Positions 59,527 through 64,000 of a stretch of DNA of 64,000 nucleotides are shown piece after piece. This DNA comes from CAIWHR01 sp963713275 (lineage in GTDB: Bacteria > Pseudomonadota > Gammaproteobacteria > Burkholderiales > Casimicrobiaceae), in assembly GCA_963713275.1 (NCBI GenBank), contig CAVQLG010000016.1, forward strand, positions 72,790-136,789. The letters are read 5' to 3'. Under the pieces are notes generated by a model. It searched no databases. It saw nothing but the letters and a program-made list of their open reading frames with translations, and was not told the DNA's origin. The position numbers and the translations under genes were made by a program. The first letter of the stretch is position 1, and the number at the start of each line of letters is the position of its first letter.

Positions 59527-59916
59527 ATGAACCTCGAGAAGGTGATCTTCGGTTTCTTCATTCTTCTGGCTGCCACGCTGAACTTCGGCTTCTTCATCGG
59601 CGACATCGACAACCCCGATCATCACAACGTCTACGAGCTGTACGCTGCGGTGGTCGTCAACCTGATCGCCACGGTGCTGAAGTTCGGCGACCGCACGCAG
59701 ATCGGCGCCGTTCACCTGGCCACGAGCCTGGTCGCCGACCTCCAGCTCATCGCCGCCGCCCTGGTCTGGGTCTACGCCGACAACGTGGCCAGCGGCTTGA
59801 ACCCGCACCTGACTGCCAGCGTCGTCTCGCTCTCGGGCGGCGCGCTTTTCGCGAACGTGGTGTCCGTGGTGCTGCTGGTCATCGAGACGGCGACGCTCTC
59901 GGCCCGGACGCGATGA
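59527..59916 (+). CDS. Small membrane protein (DUF6394-like)
   Basis: 129-residue protein with four hydrophobic segments: VIFGFFILLAATLNFGFFIGDI, LYAAVVVNLIATVLKF, ATSLVADLQLIAAALVWVYA and GALFANVVSVVLLVIETAT. The conserved-looking NPDHHNVYELYAAVVVNLIATVLKFGDRTQIGAVHLATSLVADLQL matches what I recall of the DUF6394 family, which neighbours potassium channels. GGGAG lies upstream of the ATG. It overlaps the channel gene by four bases (ATGA at 59913), so it may be a partner or auxiliary subunit. Confidence 0.75.
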   Translation: MNLEKVIFGFFILLAATLNFGFFIGDIDNPDHHNVYELYAAVVVNLIATVLKFGDRTQIGAVHLATSLVADLQLIAAALVWVYADNVASGLNPHLTASVVSLSGGALFANVVSVVLLVIETATLSARTR

Positions 59917-61729
59917 ACACCCTGCTCACGGTGCTGCTGCGGCGCCGGCCCCGGCTCGCGCCCGATGCAAAGGAGCTGCGGCAACCCCGCGCGGGGTCGC
60001 GCGGGGTCACGCTTGCGCACGGCGAGGAAGTCAGCAGCTCGCTCTTCCTCGTGCTGCGGCGGATGCGCTCCGCGTTGATCGTGCTGATCGTGATCTACGC
60101 GGTGAGCGTGTTCGGGCTGACGCTGATCCCCGGCGTCGACGGGCAGGGGAAGCCCTGGCAGATGAGCATCTTCCACGCGTTCTACTTCATGAGCTACACC
60201 GCGACGACGATCGGCTTCGGCGAGATCCCGTATGCCTTTTCCGACGCGCAACGGCTGTGGGTGACGCTGTGCATCTATCTCACCGTCATCGGCTGGGCGT
60301 ACGCCATCGGCACGCTGCTGGGCCTGCTGCAGGACCGCGGCTTCCGGCAGACGCTGGCGATGCAGTCCTTCGCCCGGCAGGTCCGGCACATCGGCGAGCC
60401 GTACTACGTCATCGTCGGCTACGGGCAGACGGGGCGCCTTCTGGGCCACGCGCTCGACGCGCTCGGCAGGCGCTTCGTCGTTCTCGACCTGGCCGAAACG
60501 CGGGTCGACGAGTTGCAGCTCGCCAATTTCCGTGCCGACGTGCCCGCACTCGCCGTCGACGCCGGCAACCCCGCGCACCTGCAGCTCACCGGCCTGGCAA
60601 CCCCGCACTGCGTCGGGCTGTTCGCGCTGACCGACGACGACGAGACCAATCTCACCGTCGCGATGTCGGCGCGCCTGCTCGCACCCGAACTGCCCGTGCT
60701 CGCGCGCAGCCTGTCGCCCGCCGTCGCCGAGCGCCTGACGGCATTCGGCACCCGGTTCGTCGTCAATCCCTTCGACCGCTTCGGCGATTTCCTCGCCTTG
60801 GCGATCCGGTCGCCGGCGACACTGCACCTCACGGAGTGGATCACCGGCGCGCCGGGCAGCGAGCGCAATCCACGGCGGGCTCCGCCACGCGGGCGCTGGA
60901 TCGTCTGGGGCTACGGCCGCTTCGGGCAACACGTCGTGCGCGACCTCGAGGGCGAGCGCATCGAAATGGTGATCATCGCGGACACGCACCAGGGTCCGCC
61001 GGACCCCCGAATCATCGAGGCCATCGGCAGCGAGCCGGCGATCCTCGAACGGGCGGGAATCGCCGACGCGGTCGGCCTCATCGCCGGCACCGGCAGCGAT
61101 ACGACCAACCTGTCGATTGTCGCCGCCGCGCGCAAGCTCAACCCCGACCTCTACATCGTCGCGCGGCAGAACCGGCAGGTCAACGCACCGCTCTATGAGG
61201 CGATCGGCCCCGATTTCACCGCGCTGGTCTCGGAGGTCGTCGCGCACGAGTGTCTGGCCCGCCTCACGACGCCTTTGCTGATGCGATTCCTCGAGGTCGC
61301 GACCTCCCGCGGGGATTCGTTCGCGGCGGCGCTGATCGCGCGCATCGAAGCGCGTTGCGGTCTGCGTGTGCCGTTGATCTGGGCGGCGCGCCTCAATCAG
61401 CGCGGCGCGCCCGCGATCATGGAGTGGTTCGCGACAGCGAACAGGGCGCTGGTCCTTGGCGATCTCCTGCGCGATCCGGCAGCGCGGGACGTGCGTTGCC
61501 GGTTGTCGCACTGATGGTCGTGCGCGGCAGCGAGATCGTGCCCTGCCCGGCCGACGGGTTCGCCCTCGCGCCGGGCGATGAGATCCTGCTCGCGGGCCGC
61601 CGGCGCGCCCGTCGCCGTCTCGACGAGACGCTGCAGCGTGCGGCGACGCGCGAATACGTCCTCGGCGGCCGTGACGTCCCGCAGAGCTGGGTCTGGCAGC
61701 AGTTCGCGAAGGCAGGACAGCGACGCTGA
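59913..61729 (+). CDS. Two-helix potassium channel with two RCK/TrkA-N domains (one apparent frameshift)
   Basis: About 605-residue channel. Two membrane helices (SALIVLIVIYAVSVFGLTLI and LWVTLCIYLTVIGWAYAIGTLLGLL) flank a pore loop with the selectivity filter TATTIGFGE. Two cytoplasmic nucleotide-binding RCK domains follow: YYVIVGYGQTGRLLGHALDALGRRFVVLD and GRWIVWGYGRFGQHVVRDLEGERIEMVIIAD. Near 61485 a lost base moves the frame from DPAARD to RALPVVALMVVRGSEIVPCPADGFALAPGDEILLAG, a TrkA-C-like end, stopping at 61729. It is coupled to the preceding small membrane protein gene. Gating by NAD(H), ADP/ATP or ions is not decidable from sequence. Confidence 0.88.
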
Positions 61730-61855
61730 CTCGGGAAGCGCGCTTGGTGCGGGCGCGCGCGGCGCCCGCCGTGCTGCGCACTCCGGGCCGAGCACGCCGC
61801 CAAGCGCGCGCCGCGCGCCGCCGCGCTCGCTTCCGCGACGCCGCGGGCACCCGGG

Positions 61856-63565
61856 TCAATCGGAGCGCAGGAAACTCAGGACCAGGACCGCGGCGACGGC
61901 GAGCGCCGCAAGCAGGCCGACGATGCCCAGGAGCGTGGTCGCAGGCACGCCCAGGACCACGGGGCCGCGCGGCTCAACGAGCAGGATCGCCGAGCCGATG
62001 CCGGTGGCGAGGTAGAAGATCGCGAGGGTGAGCCGGTTGAGCGCCCGCTCGTGGGCGCGCGCCGCACGCCGGCCTTCGACGTCCTCGAGGCGCAGGCTGA
62101 GCTCGCCCTTGCGCAGCTTGGACACGATCGACTCGAGCTCGCGCGGCAGCTTGCGCAACAGGTACACGTACGAGTCGACGGCGTGGTAGACGCCCTTGAA
62201 GAGGTACGCGGGATTCGTGAGGCGCTTGGCGTAGATCCGGAGCAGGTAGGTCCGCATCTCGCTGAGCGGGTCGTACTCGGGATAGAGCTCCTGGGCGATG
62301 CCCTCGATCGTCGCCAAGGCCTTGGCCATGAGTAGGAGGTCCGCGGGCAGCGCAACGTGGTGACGCTGGACGGTTTCGAACACCTCGGTGATGAACACCG
62401 CCATGTCGACGTTCGTGAGCGACTGCCGCCCGTAGCGGTCCAGCAGCGCCTTGCCCTCGGCCTTGAGGGCGCGGACGTCGACCCGGTCGTCGATCAGCTC
62501 GAGGCGGTAGAAGAGCTGTACGACGCGGTCCATGTCCCCGGTGAGCAATCCCACGAGGAACACCAGGAGCTCGTCGACGCGCTCGTCGTCGATGCTGCCC
62601 ATCATCCCGTAGTCGATGAGGCAGATGACGTTCCCGGGCAGCACGAAGATGTTTCCGGGGTGCGGGTCGGCGTGGAAGAAGCCGTCCGCGAAGATCATCT
62701 TGAGGACTGCCTCGGTGCCGCGGGTGGCCAGCAGCCTGCGGTCGAGGCCGGCCGCGTCGATGGCGGTCAGGTTCGACACCTTGATGCCGTCGATGAACTC
62801 CATCGTCAGGACTTTCGACGTGGAGAGCGCGGAGTAGACCGTGGGCGCCTTCATCCACGGCGTGTCCCTGAAATTCTGCTGGAACGTGAGGGTGTTGAAC
62901 GCCTCGCGCGTGAAGTCGACCTCCTTGACGATCGACTGGGCGAAGTTCGCCACCAGGCCCTTCGGATCGAACCGGCGCGATTCGGGAATGCTGTCGTGAA
63001 CGAGATCGGCCAGGAAGGCCAGGATCTCGAGGTCGTTGCCGATGATCTTCTGAAGACCGGGGCGCTGCACCTTGATGACGACGCGCTCGCCGGTCGGCAG
63101 CGTAGCACGGTGCACCTGGGCGATGGACGCTGCGGCGAGCGGCCGCTCGTCGAACGTCGCGAAGAACTGGTCGACCGGGCCGCCGAGCTCGCTCTCGATG
63201 ACGGCGCGCGCCTCGCTCAGTGAAAACGCCGGCACGTCGTCCTGGAGCCTGCGCAGCTCCAGGATCAGGCTCATCGGCACGAGGTCCGGCCGGGTCGCGA
63301 GGATCTGCCCGAACTTGATGAACGTCGGGCCGAGTTCCTCGACGATCATGCGGATCCGCTGCTCGACCGTATAGCGCTGCCACTCGGCGCTCGGCTTGAC
63401 CGAGAGCCGGAGCAGCCGGCGCGCCTGATCGACGTAGCCCTCGAGGCCGAGCCGGAGTACGACGCCCTCGAAGCCGTACTTGGTGATGACCGAGAGGATG
63501 TCGCGCAGCCGCTGCAGGTTGCGCAGGGTCTGCGGCAGTCGCGCGAGGGTGCTGACCGCGACCAT
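61856..63565 (-). CDS. UbiB/AarF-family atypical kinase
   Basis: 569-residue ABC1/UbiB-type protein-kinase-like ATPase linked to ubiquinone synthesis. Hallmarks: KxGQ motif in LGPTFIKFGQILATRPDLVP, the Ala-rich loop PLAAASIAQVHRATL, the invariant Lys in VVIKVQRPGL, ExD in IVKEVDFTREAFN, the catalytic DGFFHADPHPGNIFV and CLIDYGMMG. Two C-terminal membrane helices (LAIFYLATGIGSAILLV and TLLGIVGLLAALAVAAVLVLSFL) anchor it. It is not next to ubiE or ubiJ here, so it may be the second type of UbiB homologue. Confidence 0.93.
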   Translation of the reverse strand: MVAVSTLARLPQTLRNLQRLRDILSVITKYGFEGVVLRLGLEGYVDQARRLLRLSVKPSAEWQRYTVEQRIRMIVEELGPTFIKFGQILATRPDLVPMSLILELRRLQDDVPAFSLSEARAVIESELGGPVDQFFATFDERPLAAASIAQVHRATLPTGERVVIKVQRPGLQKIIGNDLEILAFLADLVHDSIPESRRFDPKGLVANFAQSIVKEVDFTREAFNTLTFQQNFRDTPWMKAPTVYSALSTSKVLTMEFIDGIKVSNLTAIDAAGLDRRLLATRGTEAVLKMIFADGFFHADPHPGNIFVLPGNVICLIDYGMMGSIDDERVDELLVFLVGLLTGDMDRVVQLFYRLELIDDRVDVRALKAEGKALLDRYGRQSLTNVDMAVFITEVFETVQRHHVALPADLLLMAKALATIEGIAQELYPEYDPLSEMRTYLLRIYAKRLTNPAYLFKGVYHAVDSYVYLLRKLPRELESIVSKLRKGELSLRLEDVEGRRAARAHERALNRLTLAIFYLATGIGSAILLVEPRGPVVLGVPATTLLGIVGLLAALAVAAVLVLSFLRSD

Positions 63566-63933
63566 GCTCCGGAAGCCTCAGCTTCGCGCGCCGGGGGCGG
63601 GGAGGGGCGGGCGGCGGCGGTGGCGCAGCCACGCTGCGCGGCGAGCGCATCGAGGCGCCGGGCGAGCTCGTCGAGCTCGTTGCGCGTCGGGATTCCGAGC
63701 GCATGGAGCAGACCCGAAGCTGCGGCGGCGGCCATGCCCGGAACGTCGACGCCCGCCGCTGCCTTCCAGGCGCGGACGTTGGCGCGGGTCTGCGCCACGA
63801 GCGCTTCGATCTCCTCGGGCGAAAGCCCGTAGCGCTCGAACACCGGCCGAACCATCGCTTCGACCTGATCCTCGCTCACGAACGCGGCCACGAGCGAGCG
63901 CGTCACGCTGTCCTTGAGCAAGTCGGGGGCCAT
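63346..63933 (-). CDS. Phasin-like/PHA granule-associated small protein (end uncertain)
   Basis: The N-terminal 105 residues read as a coherent helical protein: MAPDLLKDSVTRSLVAAFVSEDQVEAMV, then ERYGLSPEEIEALVAQTRANVRAWKAAAG and LLHALGIPTRNELDELARRLDALAAQR. The last piece resembles the end of PhaF/PhaI-like granule proteins (LPTRxEVDxLxxRLDxL). After a Pro/Arg-rich stretch near 63610 the frame overlaps the UbiB-like gene by about 220 bases, which is improbable. The true stop is probably near 63590 in another frame after an indel. The start at 63933 is the best Met. Confidence 0.55.
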   Translation of the reverse strand: MAPDLLKDSVTRSLVAAFVSEDQVEAMVRPVFERYGLSPEEIEALVAQTRANVRAWKAAAGVDVPGMAAAAASGLLHALGIPTRNELDELARRLDALAAQRGCATAAARPSPPPAREAEASGAWSRSAPSRDCRRPCATCSGCATSSRSSPSTASRASYSGSASRATSIRRAGCSGSRSSRAPSGSAIRSSSGSA

Positions 63934-64000
63934 CTGCGAATCGGCATCGCGACGCAAAGCGCGCGAGCCGTGCCATCTTCCGGCTGGCGTCGGGTCGTGT

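Overview
The window looks like a chromosomal segment of a high-GC betaproteobacterium. The strongest reason is the gene order fur / bamE-dapB-carA-carB-greA / yhbY / rlmE-ftsH-folP-glmM, which is typical of that class. The Mrp antiporter genes, the urease operon, the Liv-type ABC transporter, the molybdenum cofactor genes and the UbiB-like kinase fit this but do not fix the genus. No rRNA, tRNA or CRISPR array was seen.

Layout. 1-1766 (minus): end of an Mrp-type cation/proton antiporter operon (E, F, G and a DUF4040/MnhB protein that runs off the edge). 2375-4715: a DUF3300 + DUF2950 envelope pair. 5098-10578: complete urease operon ureDABC-EFG, split between ureC and ureE by a short inverted-repeat element. 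10711-11906: a cytochrome P460-like gene divergent from a MarR-type regulator, with interlocked promoters and two operator-like palindromes. 12225-19587: DUF4239 membrane protein, a diverged pyrophosphatase, a DUF748/AsmA-like protein, rpsT and murJ. About 19.6-27.5 kb: an accessory region with BrnTA and VapBC toxin-antitoxin pairs, a tyrosine recombinase interrupted by a fold-back element, an unrecognised two-part gene, small redox/stress genes and gene remnants. 27566-43819: conserved housekeeping block from fur to relA. 43889-45637: secreted CAP-domain protein. 45820-51735 (minus): enolase-superfamily enzyme plus a complete livKHMGF transporter. 51980-59186 (minus): TPR protein, then chrA, moeA, mobA, fdhD, a 62-residue ORF and moaA. 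59527-61729: a small membrane protein coupled to a potassium channel. 61856-63933 (minus): UbiB-like kinase and a phasin-like protein.

How the genes work together. UreABC is assembled with nickel by UreDEFG. CarAB, DapB, FolP and GlmM are biosynthetic, while GreA, YhbY, RlmE, FtsH and RelA support transcription, ribosomes, proteolysis and the stringent response. MoaA, MobA, MoeA and FdhD point to a molybdenum or tungsten formate dehydrogenase outside the window.

Quality warning. At least ten genes carry single-base frameshifts (twelve events, ten of them one extra base, mostly in GC-rich or homopolymer tracts). Each restores a full-length family member when corrected. This looks like sequencing error rather than decay, and I annotate those genes across the shift.
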